Part shown: one piece after another, positions 1-9,414 of the stretch
How the letters are laid out: each line of letters opens with the position of its first letter
Numbering within the stretch: the stretch's first letter is position 1
NCBI GenBank assembly: GCA_027596035.1
Contig: JADGJA010000375.1
Span: 1 to 20,900, forward strand
Length of the DNA stretch: 20,900 nucleotides
DNA from: Thoreauomyces humboldtii
Taxonomy: Eukaryota; Chytridiomycota; Chytridiomycetes; Spizellomycetales; Powellomycetaceae
Reading direction: 5' to 3'
Notes under the pieces: generated by a model
Databases searched by the model: none
What the model was told of the DNA's origin: nothing
Seen by the model: the letters and a program-made list of their open reading frames with translations, nothing else
Made by a program: the position numbers and the translations under genes

Positions 1-212
1 CACGTTTCTCGGGTTGTCTGACGGGGATTCCCAACTCGACTGCTACCACAGGTCAAGTTGGTGTGACGACCAAAGAGAAAAGGAAAACACACGAAGGCAG
101 AAAAGATACGTGTAGCGAAACGGGAACTTGTATGTGATGGATGTACAGTATGATGCAAGCGTGCGGGAGAAGGGGAAAAGGTGTACATGAGGATGCGTGC
201 GAACGATGCAGC

Positions 213-2822
213 TCACGCTCCCCCACCAGCAACGCCCGGCGGTATCGATACAAGCACATCGGCCTGCCCAGGTCCTCCTTCAGGATATGATTGATGTGGA
301 TGTGGATGTGGATGTGGACCCACGACACCGACCCTGTGACTCCGATGGCCAAAGTGCTGCGAGGTCTTGAACTCCAGGTACAGTGTGAAGAGGACGTGGA
401 GGGCGTCCACGTGCGAACGGGCCTCGTTGGGCGGTCGAGAGCTGGCGGGTCGTGGGTGCACTGGGATGTCGATCATGTTGCACGCGAGCTGTGCATAGTC
501 TGGTAAAGATAGGTCGATGTCTGCCGATGGGACCGTGATCTGCAAAGAAAAACCACACACACGCACACAGATGTCAACTCTCGAACCTTGACCCTTCGCC
601 GCCGGAAAACCCGTGGCTCGTCCTTTTCATACCTCTCCGGTCTGAAACGCCTTCTCGACGTCCTCCGGCCATTCGTGCATCAAGGTCTCGACGTCCGGCA
701 TGGGTTTGGCGTACGCGACCGCTGCGTCTGTGCGTCTCTGCGACCTCAGGGTCCCCATGTTCTGGATCCACTGCGTCAGAGCCTTGACCTGTTGGGCGCC
801 CGCCATCCCTCCGTCGTCGTGGGTGCCTGGCGCTCCGAGGAGGATGGATCGAATCTTTGCTGGCGCACTCGTAGAGCCGGACGAGATGTGAGCCTTGTTG
901 AGGGCGCGGATGTGGAGGTCGAGGACCGACGGGTCGGACTGGTTCGGAGAGGGTTCGTCGAGGACCGTGATGCCCAAGTTGGGGAGGCGAGTGAGGTCGA
1001 CGGCTTTCGACGGCTGGTCTGGGTACCGAGATGGAGGTCCGACCTAGCATCACTCGTCAGTGAATATGGACTCCTCCGCTCCCTGGCCGCCTCAATTGGC
1101 CAACCACTAACCTTGATCATGGGATCAATGTCGCCTATGCACGGCATGTAGTCCGGTATGAAGCATTGCAACTGCTGAGGGATGTCACAATCCTGCGGTT
1201 GATATGCATCGATGAAAGCAAACAGTTCCGTGAACTGGGTCGTGTACGTTTCCTGCGCGTTGGATGCAGCAGAACCCATTTCACGGATGGATCCACCATC
1301 AGGGATGCCAGGCGGTTTCGACTCTGGAAATATCGAGTCGACGTCCGTGCTGTCCGAGCAATCGATGTTCAGGCATGCACACTGGCTATCGAAAAGACCG
1401 AGAAAAGCCACTTACAAGGAATCTTGGGGCGCAAGATGCATGGTGGACCGTGGCATGCTGTCCGTTCGTGGCGGATTCTGCGGCGAATCTCGATGTCGGT
1501 GTCGTTGTCGAGACGTCTCTTTAATGACTGGGCTACGCGAAGAAGTCTCCTCGGATGCTTTGATGTACATGTCCAGGTTGTCTTCCTCCTCGCTGTCGCT
1601 CTTTGCCTGCAAAGCGAAAACCAAGGAAAAAGTTTCAGAATGTCTGTCCTCTCGTTTTGCACCGTTGATGACATCGCGTTTACCTGAGCCTGCCGTTGAA
1701 CGGATCTTCGAGCGCTTTCAGGTCTTCCGCCTCTCCGTGGTTCAGCGGGTGCAGGTTGTGGAGGGACAGGTGAAGAGGAGGAAGAGGAATCCAGATCGTC
1801 GGGCGCTACGCCTCTGCCTCTAGGAGGGGAGTCTTCGTGGGTAAGGGGCGCCGACTCGGATTGGCCGCCTTCTTCTTCTTCGTCTTCGTCCCCCTCCCCA
1901 TCGTCCTTCTCCAGGTCATCCTCCATAGCTGCGTCCTCCTTGCCATATCGCACATCCTCCGCATCATCCCGACTTGCCCTCTTCTGCTGATGTTGCTTCG
2001 CTTGTGGACGTGCTGCCCGAAGGGACGGATTGGAGGCCAGGTTCGCCGAAAGAGTCGAAGACGTGACCAGACCGCCTTTGAGCGCCGATGACCTGAACGC
2101 CGACTAACGAAGGAGTCACCATCGTCCGAACGTGTCAGCTAGCTCCACCGCTCTCTTTTCTTCCCCAGAGATTCCTCGAACCTACCGAATCCCGCCTTTC
2201 ATCCTCCTCGGCAGTGGTGAGATCATGCACGGCCCCACTCCTGTCGATCCCGTCCTCCCTGCCCACCGCAAGGCCCGGCGCGTCGACGAGGTCATGATGA
2301 CTGACGTGGTCGCGGGAAGCGTGGAGCTGGTTCTGGATCTTCTGCCTCAAGGGGGTAGGATTGGACAGCGACCCGGACCCGTCGTCGGCAAGACCGTCCG
2401 TGTCGATGGCTCCGTCGGAGCGGGATGGAGCGTGGTTCCGGATGGCGCTGAAGGGTCGCTGGGTGGGCTCTATGCCTGCTGCAAGATCGCTTTCCATCCT
2501 GAAGAGCGGTTACGACTTTCTTGGTTAGTCGTGGAGGGACTGTTATTTCTTCTCCTCAGAGGAGGAACCCGCGCGGAAGCCGAATGGGATCTTACTTCCT
2601 GGCAAACTTCTCGTCCTCTTCGATGGCGAGGACCCTGGCGAGCAGTTCATCATCACTTTGCTGTTCTGCGCGAGCGAGGAGCTGAGTCGTCGAGGGGCGT
2701 GTTCCGTCCCCTGCTGGTCGTTGCTGCTGGGAGGGCAGTGGGATTGGTTTTCCTCTGGCTAGCCTGTCATCTGAGGAAGCGCTGATGCCGCTGTTGTCCT
2801 TTTTGCTGTTTGATCGAAACAT
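213..2822 (-). CDS. IFT46: Intraflagellar transport protein 46 (IFT-B subunit), seven exons
   Basis: IFT46 is a core subunit of the IFT-B train that carries cargo, including outer dynein arms, along the flagellar axoneme. Exons on the minus strand: 2596-2822, 2186-2498, 1684-2103, 1416-1606, 1112-1349, 633-1043 and 213-539. All introns are GT-AG (66-97 nt), phases match and the sum is 2,127 nt, giving 708 aa. The conserved IFT46 domain lies in the last three exons (residues about 385-660). Diagnostic stretches are FIPDYMPCIGDIDPMIK, VLDEPSPNQSDPSVLDL, the WIQNMGTLRSQ and PMPDVETLMHEWPEDVEKAF regions, and ALHVLFTLYLEFKTSQHF. The first 380 residues are low-complexity and rich in Ser, Asp, Glu and Arg, with an acidic run (EGDEDEEEEGG). 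They make the protein about twice the usual 300-400 aa. The C-terminal tail has a His-Pro repeat. Family assignment is firm; the exact N-terminus and exon 4/5 junction are less so. Confidence 0.93.
293..316. repeat. (GATGTG)4 hexanucleotide microsatellite inside IFT46
   Basis: Four perfect copies of GATGTG. On the coding (minus) strand they read as alternating CAT CCA codons and give a His-Pro run in the C-terminal tail of IFT46, just past the conserved domain. The unit is six bases, so gain or loss of copies keeps the frame. Confidence 0.9.
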
Positions 2823-3145
2823 GACTCTATATGTTCTTGCTTCAACGAACCCAGAGAAAGGGGTCGCTCTCCGCTCCGAAGCAAGAGTTGGGTTGAGCGA
2901 GCAGTGAAGACAACACTGGATTGCTGTTTGTGTGTGTGCTGCGAGAAGAGGAGAGATGACTCACGCGTTCCCCAGTGCGACGCGTCGCGTCAAAGCCACA
3001 CCAACCTGGGACCCCCCCCCCCCGCGGCCTGAGGGAAAACGTCGAATCGAATCGCAAGCTACTGGCATGTTTATTGCGCGACAGTGAGGGGAAGAGTGAC
3101 AAAACCCTTCCGCTGGGTATCTACAGTGGGGGAAGAGTGACAAAA
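2823..3145. other. Intergenic: IFT46 upstream region and SelO 3' region
   Basis: Both neighbours are on the minus strand, so this 323-bp stretch holds the IFT46 promoter and the SelO 3' UTR and terminator. No gene is supported. It contains a run of 12 C at 3012-3023, a poly(A) signal for SelO and an imperfect direct repeat, both listed separately. The small reading frames here have no recognisable product and atypical codon use. Confidence 0.6.
3070..3075 (-). terminator. AATAAA poly(A) signal for SelO
   Basis: TTTATT on the plus strand reads AATAAA on the SelO sense strand, about 70 nt after the stop codon, a normal position for a polyadenylation signal. Inferred from sequence and position only. 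Confidence 0.55.
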
Positions 3146-3146
3146 C
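3081..3146. repeat. Imperfect 24-25 bp direct repeat in the SelO 3' region
   Basis: Two copies, at 3081-3105 and 3123-3146, begin with ACAGTG and end in GGAAGAGTGACAAAAC. They differ by a one-base length change and one substitution in the G-rich part. The second copy runs into the first base of the SelO stop codon (3146-3148), so the duplication sits exactly at the coding/UTR border. No function is evident; replication slippage is the simplest origin. Confidence 0.85.
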
Positions 3147-5011
3147 TAGGAGGAGCAACTACATTTCATGTCTACTGCCCAACTGGGCACCGGACCCGCC
3201 CACTTCTCCTGCTGAGTCTTGGTCCCTTCCTCGTACGGAGTCTGCAGGACCTCCAGGAACTCGTTGACGGCCTCGTAGCGTCCCTTCTCGGCTTCCTCGA
3301 TGACGCGCTGCGCGAGGTGGTTCCGTAGGATGTATTTGGGGTTGACCGACGTCATGCGACTCGTTCGATCCTTGTCCGCGGCGGCAAGATCGGCGGCATC
3401 GGGTGTGGACCCGGACGGGGAGGAAGAGGAGGAGGCGGAGGAGGAGGAAGACGTCCGGGAGACATCCGCGGGTGTTGTGGACGGCGCCAGGGCTGACGCG
3501 CTGAGATCTGCCAGGAGACGGGATCGGTAGAGAGGATACCAATCCTTGAGCGCATCCTTGAGAGGTGGGGACGAGGGTCCTGGTATCCTGCAAGCGTCCT
3601 TGCCTGCTGCATCCTGCGAATCGGAAGCAGCTTGATTCTCGGCCAAGCGGAAGTCCGTGCTGAGAGATCTAAAGAAATGAGTGTAATCCGGCTGCTGTTC
3701 GCCCAGAACCTTCATGAGGGGCGTGACTAGGGTGTCGAGGTCGTCGTCCCGCAACATGGTCAGGCCGAGTTTCTCCGACATGAGCACGCGGTACTGCCGG
3801 TAGAAGGCCTTCGGGTACTCCTGCAGGATCTCCCGGAGACGCGTCTCGGCCTTCTCCTTGTCGCCACCGAGCTCTTCCACGATGAGAGGACTGAGGGTGG
3901 AAGCGAGCTTCGTCAGGTTCCAAAATCCAACGCTGGCTTGACTGTCGAAACTGTAGCGTCCGCTGTGGTCAGAGTGATTGCCTGGAAGAGGAAGAACGAG
4001 TCAGGAACAACAAGACTGCACAAGCAGTCAGATCCGTGAACGCTCACATATGTATTCCGGGTCGTAGCGGTCGAGGAACTGGAAGGGCCCATAGTCCAGC
4101 GTGAGTCCGAGGATGGACATGTTGTCCGTGTTCATGACGCCGTGGCAGAATCCAACCGCCTGCCAGTGCGCGATCATGACGGCCGTCTTCCTGACGACCT
4201 CTTGCAGCCACCTGCCGTACCTCTCCTCCTCCGGGGCTTCGACGAGGACATGCGAGAAGTGGTGTTGGATGGTCCAGTCGGCCAGCTTGCGCATGCCTGG
4301 GACGTCGTTGCGGGAGAGGAAGATTTCGAACGATCCGAAGCGGACCCAGGTGGGCGCCAGTCGACAGACCACGGCGCCCGTCTCCTCCTTTTCCCTCGAG
4401 ACGAGACGGGACGAGCCGACCAGGGACAGGGCGCGGGTGGTCGGCACCCCGAGATGGTACATGGCCTCGGAGCACAGGAACTCTCTGATGGACGATCGGA
4501 GGACAGCGTAGCCGTCCGCGAAGCGCGAGTACGGTGTCATGCCAGCGCCCTTGAGCTGCATCTCCCAAGGCTGACCGGCTGCGTTGGTGGCCTCTCCTAT
4601 GCAGATGGCTCTCCCGTCGCCGAGCTGCGATGCCCAGGAGCCGAACTGGTGACCCCCGTAGCACATTGCCCAGGGGTTGGTCGTGGCCGGGACCTCGTTC
4701 CCGCTGACGACCGCGACGAAGGCATCACGTTCGGCTGGACTGTGGGCCAAGGTGGAGTCGAGGTCGTCGTTGTCGATGTCGAGGAGGGCGGCGGTCGAGT
4801 GGCTCACAGAGATGAGGTGAGGATCTGGAAGGTGCTCGGGTTGCACGAAGGAGAAGTGAGCGCCGTGGACCTGACGCGGCACGATGGAAGCGGGGTTGCG
4901 CGAGGAGGGCCTGACGAGCGGGTCGCCCTGTGTGAGCGGATCCCTTGTGAGTTCCCTGGTGAAAGCGTTCGTGAAGCGCAAGTCCGAGAGTCGACGCTTG
5001 ATGGAGTTCAT
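3146..5011 (-). CDS. SELENOO: Protein adenylyltransferase SelO (YdiU/SelO family), Cys form
   Basis: SelO-family pseudokinases transfer AMP from ATP to Ser, Thr or Tyr of target proteins; eukaryotic members are usually mitochondrial and linked to redox control. Exons 4048-5011 and 3146-3981 (66-nt intron, GTGAGC...CCAG) sum to 1,800 nt, giving 599 aa. Family hallmarks are LRFTNAF near the start, CYGGHQFGSWASQLGDG, LKGAGMTPYSRFADG (nucleotide-binding Lys154), REFLCSEAM (Glu177), HGVMNTDN (Asn294) and LDYGPF (metal-binding Asp306). A Ser/Ala-rich insert lies in the C-terminal half (SASSSSSPSGS). The protein ends KCSCSS, so Cys occupies the position that is Sec in animal CUSS-ending SelO, and there is no in-frame TGA. 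The conserved domain starts at about residue 7, leaving little room for a cleavable mitochondrial presequence. It is transcribed divergently from the F-box gene. Confidence 0.95.
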
Positions 5012-5341
5012 TGAGAGAGGGAGAGAGAGAGGGAGAGAGAGAGGGAGAGAGTGTCAGATGCAGAGAGACGGAAGGAGTGTTATATGCGGATGGTACGAAA
5101 GAGTCGTGACGAACGGAGAAGAGACAGAGCGTGGAGTGTGAAATGCGGGGAAAAGCGCGTCACAAACGGGCGGAACACACGGGGATGTGGCTGTGCTCCT
5201 TCATAGCTAAATGAACAAGGATCCAACGGTTTTGAGACTCCGCCCGCAGCTTGAAAGGTCTCACCTCCGGGTCCCTTTTAAGCTTCATCAAGGTTACTCT
5301 CTCTCTACTCGCTACTCTCTACTCTCTACCCCCGGAACACA
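5012..5341. promoter_or_regulatory. Divergent promoter between SelO and the F-box gene
   Basis: These 330 bp separate two start codons facing away from each other, so both promoters must lie here. A GA tract at 5013-5050, touching the SelO ATG, reads CTCTCCC on the SelO sense strand. A CT tract at 5294-5333 ends 8 nt before the F-box ATG. Both messages would therefore start with a pyrimidine-rich leader, a common feature near fungal transcription starts. An A/T-rich CTTTTAAGC lies at about 5275-5283. No binding site is recognised. Confidence 0.65.
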
Positions 5342-6481
5342 ATGCAGAACCTTCCCTACGAGCTTCTAAACAGGGTATTTCATATCCTGGCAAATGACCC
5401 TCCCCTTCCATCGTCCCACGACCCGTCCGGTGCCGATCCCTCCGACGATCCGCACCTGTCCTCTCGTCGATCTCTAATTGCACTCTCCTCAGCCTGCAAG
5501 CTCTTTCACTCCATAGGACTCGACTTTCTGTACCACTACATCGTCCTACGGCACTCGGTCCAGCTCGACAGGCTGATGGACGTGCTAGAGGGCCACGCTA
5601 CCCTTTCGAGAGGCAAGCTCGTCCGTTACCTTTCCATCGAGAACATGGGCGTCGACGTGTCCTCGTCAGGACTGTGGCGCATCCTCCAGGTATGCTCGAG
5701 ATGCCCCAACCTCCGAGGCCTCGGGATCCACGATCCCGCCTTCTGGTGGCGAGTCCAGGACGTCCGTGAGGAGTCCCAACATCACTTCGTGCTGGCCCTC
5801 GCGCCTTGGATGGACCACAAGGGTCACCATCTTGCTTGGGACCCACTGGCACCCGGCGTGAGGCACCTGGTGCTGGAGACCTGTCGAGGTTTCGTGACCC
5901 ATCTGCACCTGACCTTGCCCAGCACATTCGGCGGAGAGACCGACCGCGTCTCATCTGTCGTGGCTGGTTGCGAGCGTCTCCGGACGCTGTCGTATCTGCA
6001 TTCTGTTTCGAGCGACCTCACCGTCCCGTACCTCTCGCCGTTCCGAGGGTCGGTTCACCCGAGAACCGTTCTCGTCGACCTCGACCAATGGGACATACCA
6101 AGGGCCTCTGCTTGGCTCGCGAGTGTCCCTTCGAGCGTCCATACCCTCATCGTGTACTTTTCGTGGTCCGTGGCCCCCCAGGCGACGGTGTCGATAGCGT
6201 GGCGCACGGGCGGTCCAGCTGCTCTGTGCGGGTTGGTCTGGACGCTCGCCGGATCGCTTGCTGACCTGTTGACATCGTGCGATTTCAGAGGTAGGATCAA
6301 GGTCGTCTGGATTGAGGACCCACAGTGCCGTCGTCTTTTTGCCACGGGAACCATCCTTCCCACGAGGTTGCGTGATCTCTTGACGACCGCGGCGAGGCCT
6401 TTCGAGCATGTGAAGATGGAGGTCATCAAGCGCAAAGACCGTCTGAGCGGGGAGCAGATTGCCGCTTCCATGAGGTGGTGA
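5342..6481 (+). CDS. F-box domain protein, fungal type, single exon
   Basis: A 379-aa frame opens with an F-box: MQNLPYELLNRVFHILAND, then a short Pro/Ser/Asp-rich insert, then SLIALSSACKLFHSIGLDFL (residues about 2-70). F-box proteins bind Skp1 and present substrates to SCF ubiquitin ligases. The remainder contains Leu-rich stretches such as CSRCPNLRGLGIHD, RHLVLETCRG and CERLRTLSYLHS, spaced like degenerate leucine-rich repeats, which fits a substrate-binding role. Codon third positions are strongly C/G. The start is chosen because the F-box begins immediately after it and the CT-rich leader ends just upstream. The substrate cannot be told from sequence. No intron is needed, unlike all other genes in the window. 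Confidence 0.8.
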   Translation: MQNLPYELLNRVFHILANDPPLPSSHDPSGADPSDDPHLSSRRSLIALSSACKLFHSIGLDFLYHYIVLRHSVQLDRLMDVLEGHATLSRGKLVRYLSIENMGVDVSSSGLWRILQVCSRCPNLRGLGIHDPAFWWRVQDVREESQHHFVLALAPWMDHKGHHLAWDPLAPGVRHLVLETCRGFVTHLHLTLPSTFGGETDRVSSVVAGCERLRTLSYLHSVSSDLTVPYLSPFRGSVHPRTVLVDLDQWDIPRASAWLASVPSSVHTLIVYFSWSVAPQATVSIAWRTGGPAALCGLVWTLAGSLADLLTSCDFRGRIKVVWIEDPQCRRLFATGTILPTRLRDLLTTAARPFEHVKMEVIKRKDRLSGEQIAASMRW

Positions 6482-6710
6482 AGATACGGCGAGGACGAGC
6501 ACCCCTCCCTTCCCACAGTTCTGCAGGTACCTGTACTGTACCAAGTTTTTATCAAAAGCGTAAAGGCAACGAATCACTCCAAGTTTTGAAACCTGAATCC
6601 GGGTTAGGGTCCCCCTATGGCCCCTTGTCCGGCCCCCCGCCGGTCTCAACCTTTCTCGAGAATCGCCCATTGCCTTCTCCACGCCAAACAAAGGCAAAAG
6701 CAGTGCAAGG

Positions 6711-9085
6711 ATGGTCAACCACGCCCCTGGTCATCCTTTCGGACCCTACGCTGCACGTCCTATGCAAGGACTTCTTTGCTTACCACTCGCTCCTCGACGG
6801 CTCCCGCGGCATTCCTGAATTCTTGGCGTGGCGACGGCCCAGTTTCCTCTTCAAAGACGACCACACCACCCATATACTGACGCCCTACGAGCGAGTTCTG
6901 GACCGTACCGGCGGACATGAAGAGTTCCGTTCTCAAGTGGATCGACGATCGAAGCAGAACTGAAGGACGACTGCTCATTGTCTTCTGGGCCATGGAACAG
7001 AGTTCGGCTTTTTTCTGAATCCTGTTGTGCGGACGCAGGACTCGTTCCTGTCCTGCGACGAGCTGAAACTTCACACGGATCTTCTATCAGCCGACCAACC
7101 CCATTCCTTAGTTCACTCACAACCGTCTCTACTCTGTCTCAATCGCCTCTAGTATGGCTACGTTCTCGTCGCTACGTTCATGCTTCCGAGGCGTCCTTGC
7201 TATCTCTCCTGCACCTCGGATGGTACCAAGTAATTCACTTCAGCGAGAACTCTGTGAGATGGGTCTTGACCACCATCGCTTTTGCGATGACGGTAATTGC
7301 CGCGATCTTGCAACGCACAGGGACACAAGTGGCGCTGGCCATCGCTACCGCCGCTGCCGACCTCCTCTGGTCCTTCCTGTTGTTCCGGGACCAGACCCGG
7401 AGGCGTTCTTCACACGCAGTTTTCCCTATACGAAAACCTCGTCCGATGATGACAACGACAGTGACAAGGATTTCACCGACGAGGTGCGCCGTGTCGGTGA
7501 CGCAGACACGGCCACGCGCCTTGATACCAACGCTCTTCGGATTGAGAGGGACGCCGCCATAGCCCCAGCGGCACGCATGGCCATCATGCATGAGCTAGCC
7601 CTCTTGATGACAAGGCTGGCGGTTGACGGCTCCATAACCGCTGACCTTTGTGAACCAAGCATGCTATAGCGGGTGCGGGATAGACGTAATCAATGGAGAC
7701 ATTCCGACCCGCTTGACGTGGGTTGAAGCCAGCGTCGAACCCGCTCTTGCAGCAGTGTCCCTTGCGCCCAAACCAGCACATGACGTCGCCTTTAGCACTG
7801 ACATTCTCAAGGGTCTGGCGGTCAAGACATTGCTCGGCGAGGATGTGAAGATTGTATCAAGTGAAGTGCATGGAAGGTAAGGAGTTTCAAGATCGAACTA
7901 GATGTCGCGGAGTTCGCGAACGACTAAACACTTCACCCGCTTTAGCGATACTACCTGTCCCGCAAATGCCGAGCTTCCTGCTGCGCCCACCTCTCGCGCT
8001 TTCAACGCCCCCGACGTCGTTGGCGTCAGCGATTCAGTCAGCAACTGCCGCAGCCGACTTCTATCTGTCAACGGGCTTCTTCGTGGACCCACTTTGGCCG
8101 TATACAACTGTTCCGGCGAATTCGATACAGCTAGTCATATCTTGACAGTCCTTGAAAGATCGGGTTCGGCTACGGCAGCTGCTGACTGGTTTGCAGGCCT
8201 TGGCGCCAATGGTACATCCGCCGTTCATAGCTTGTTTGACGAACTAACAGGCGCAGGACATCAATCTTCGCGTGATAGGATCTGTGGGATCGACGTTGAA
8301 GCTTCTTTCCCATCTCCGACTTCTTACACTCTGGTCCATCCTCCAAAGTGCTCCGCCAAGAACCTGTTCCTCTTTCTCGCCCCTCGATCGGATCCCGATT
8401 TCTTCCACTTCAACTATTCCTCTCAGAAACCGAGCATGCCTGACGTTGCGATGATCGAGCTTCAGACTCGAATACGCCTGCAAGTGGCTTCTGGCATCGA
8501 GGTTGCCCGTTTCATGAAGAACGTCCACTGGCGACGCAGTCTCTTTGAAAAGTTTCGCATCTGGGCGACGAAACGATTCAAGAATCTCGATGTTCCGTTT
8601 GATCGGCACATTGACGACGGTGCGTGTGTAGTCCTTCTGCTCGACCGGGGGCACCAACGGTGTACACTGGGTCGTTCCTGAGCTCAACAATCATCCCGAG
8701 GATGACCACGGCATGCTCGCCAAAAACAACCGTCCGTTGGCGCCGAACTGCACCGCGCAAAGCATCGTGATGGGGGAAGCTCTTGCGCAAGTACGGGACG
8801 GACTCATCATCCGCCAGCAACGGAACCTTTTGAGGGGGGTCTCACGTTCTCTTCTTTCTGTTTCCCTTGTTCAGATGATCGCGCAATCTACAAGGTTGGC
8901 AGAAGGCTCCTTCGCGCGATCAAGAAGCTGGGTTACGGATCGTGGAGCCGGCATGAGGACATGATCGGCCATACTTTTCCCCCTGGATCTGGGTGTCAGC
9001 CGTGATCATCTTGAACGAGGTTGACCCCGAACAGCTGTCACCCGCAGATCTAGACGAGCTGAAGGAGTTGGATGCTGACTTTTAG
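6711..9085 (+). CDS. Unrecognised multi-exon gene; exon model incomplete, possibly decayed
   Basis: I do not recognise this protein. Coding-like stretches on the plus strand, judged by C/G-rich third positions and protein-like composition, lie at about 6725-6936, 7003-7043, 7091-7369, 7420-7649, 7753-7876, 7946-8591, 8632-8838 and 8875-9085. They need several frame changes. The best intron is 7877-7945 (GTAAGG, branch CTAAAC, TTTAG, phase-consistent); 7650-7752 (TTGCAG) is also good. The other joins need GT-AG gaps of only 36-50 nt, or frameshifts. A hydrophobic pair (VLTTIAFAMTVIAAIL and VALAIATAAADLL) suggests a membrane hairpin at 7250-7370. The end is acidic (VDPEQLSPADLDELKELDAD) and stops with TAG at 9083-9085. 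The 5' end is unclear: ATG at 6711 is in another frame, and the good frame at 6725 has no ATG. The 6482-6710 stretch before it holds no supported gene. Confidence 0.5.
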
Positions 9086-9414
9086 GATTGTTGATTGAGG
9101 AAGCATCGGAGCGTACGCGGCATCTGGCGTAAGAATAGAACGTTGCCGGCACTTGTTTTATTCTGTTTGAATGGGATCTCGTCTTCCGCTGCTTTCGCGG
9201 AATTGCAAAAGATTTCCAGCATGTCGTTTGGAATCGATGATCATGAAATTAGGGTGATGAAAAAAAGAGTGCGAGTTCATGTACAAAAAAAAGGGAAACG
9301 AAGGAAAGATGAAGAACTTCGTGTGTAGGTCGTGTATCCAAAGCCGGACCCGCCCGCCGGCTGCGCGCTGCACCATGGAGGGAGAAAGGAGACCATCCGT
9401 TTTGCCACCCTTCT
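9086..9414. other. Convergent intergenic region
   Basis: This is the 3' side of both the unrecognised gene (+) and RLP24 (-). No gene is supported. It is A-rich on the plus strand around 9245-9315 (runs of A and AAG). It contains a likely RLP24 poly(A) signal at 9157-9162. Confidence 0.6.
9157..9162 (-). terminator. Possible AATAAA poly(A) signal for RLP24
   Basis: TTTATT on the plus strand reads AATAAA on the minus strand, about 250 nt past the RLP24 stop. The distance is long but possible. Confidence 0.3.

Noticed and set aside
574..1053. Arg/Pro-rich minus-strand frame overlapping IFT46 exon 6
   Set aside because: A shadow frame; the adjacent frame carries clear IFT46 motifs and splices in phase.
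3146..5011. SelO as a true selenoprotein with a SECIS element
   Set aside because: The C-terminal position is TGC (Cys), there is no in-frame TGA, and no SECIS-like structure was seen by eye after the stop.
4142..5014. A 290-aa open frame antisense to SelO
   Set aside because: SelO on the other strand has full-length family motifs and a matching exon structure. The antisense frame has no recognisable domain and arises from GC-rich codons.
6604..6609. TTAGGG as telomere remnant
   Set aside because: Only one copy; expected by chance.
7954..8145. Alternative plus frame reading TAAADFYLSTGFFVDPLW in the orphan gene
   Set aside because: It stops at 8143-8145. The other frame stays open for about 650 bp with better third-position bias and joins in phase to the strong intron 7877-7945.
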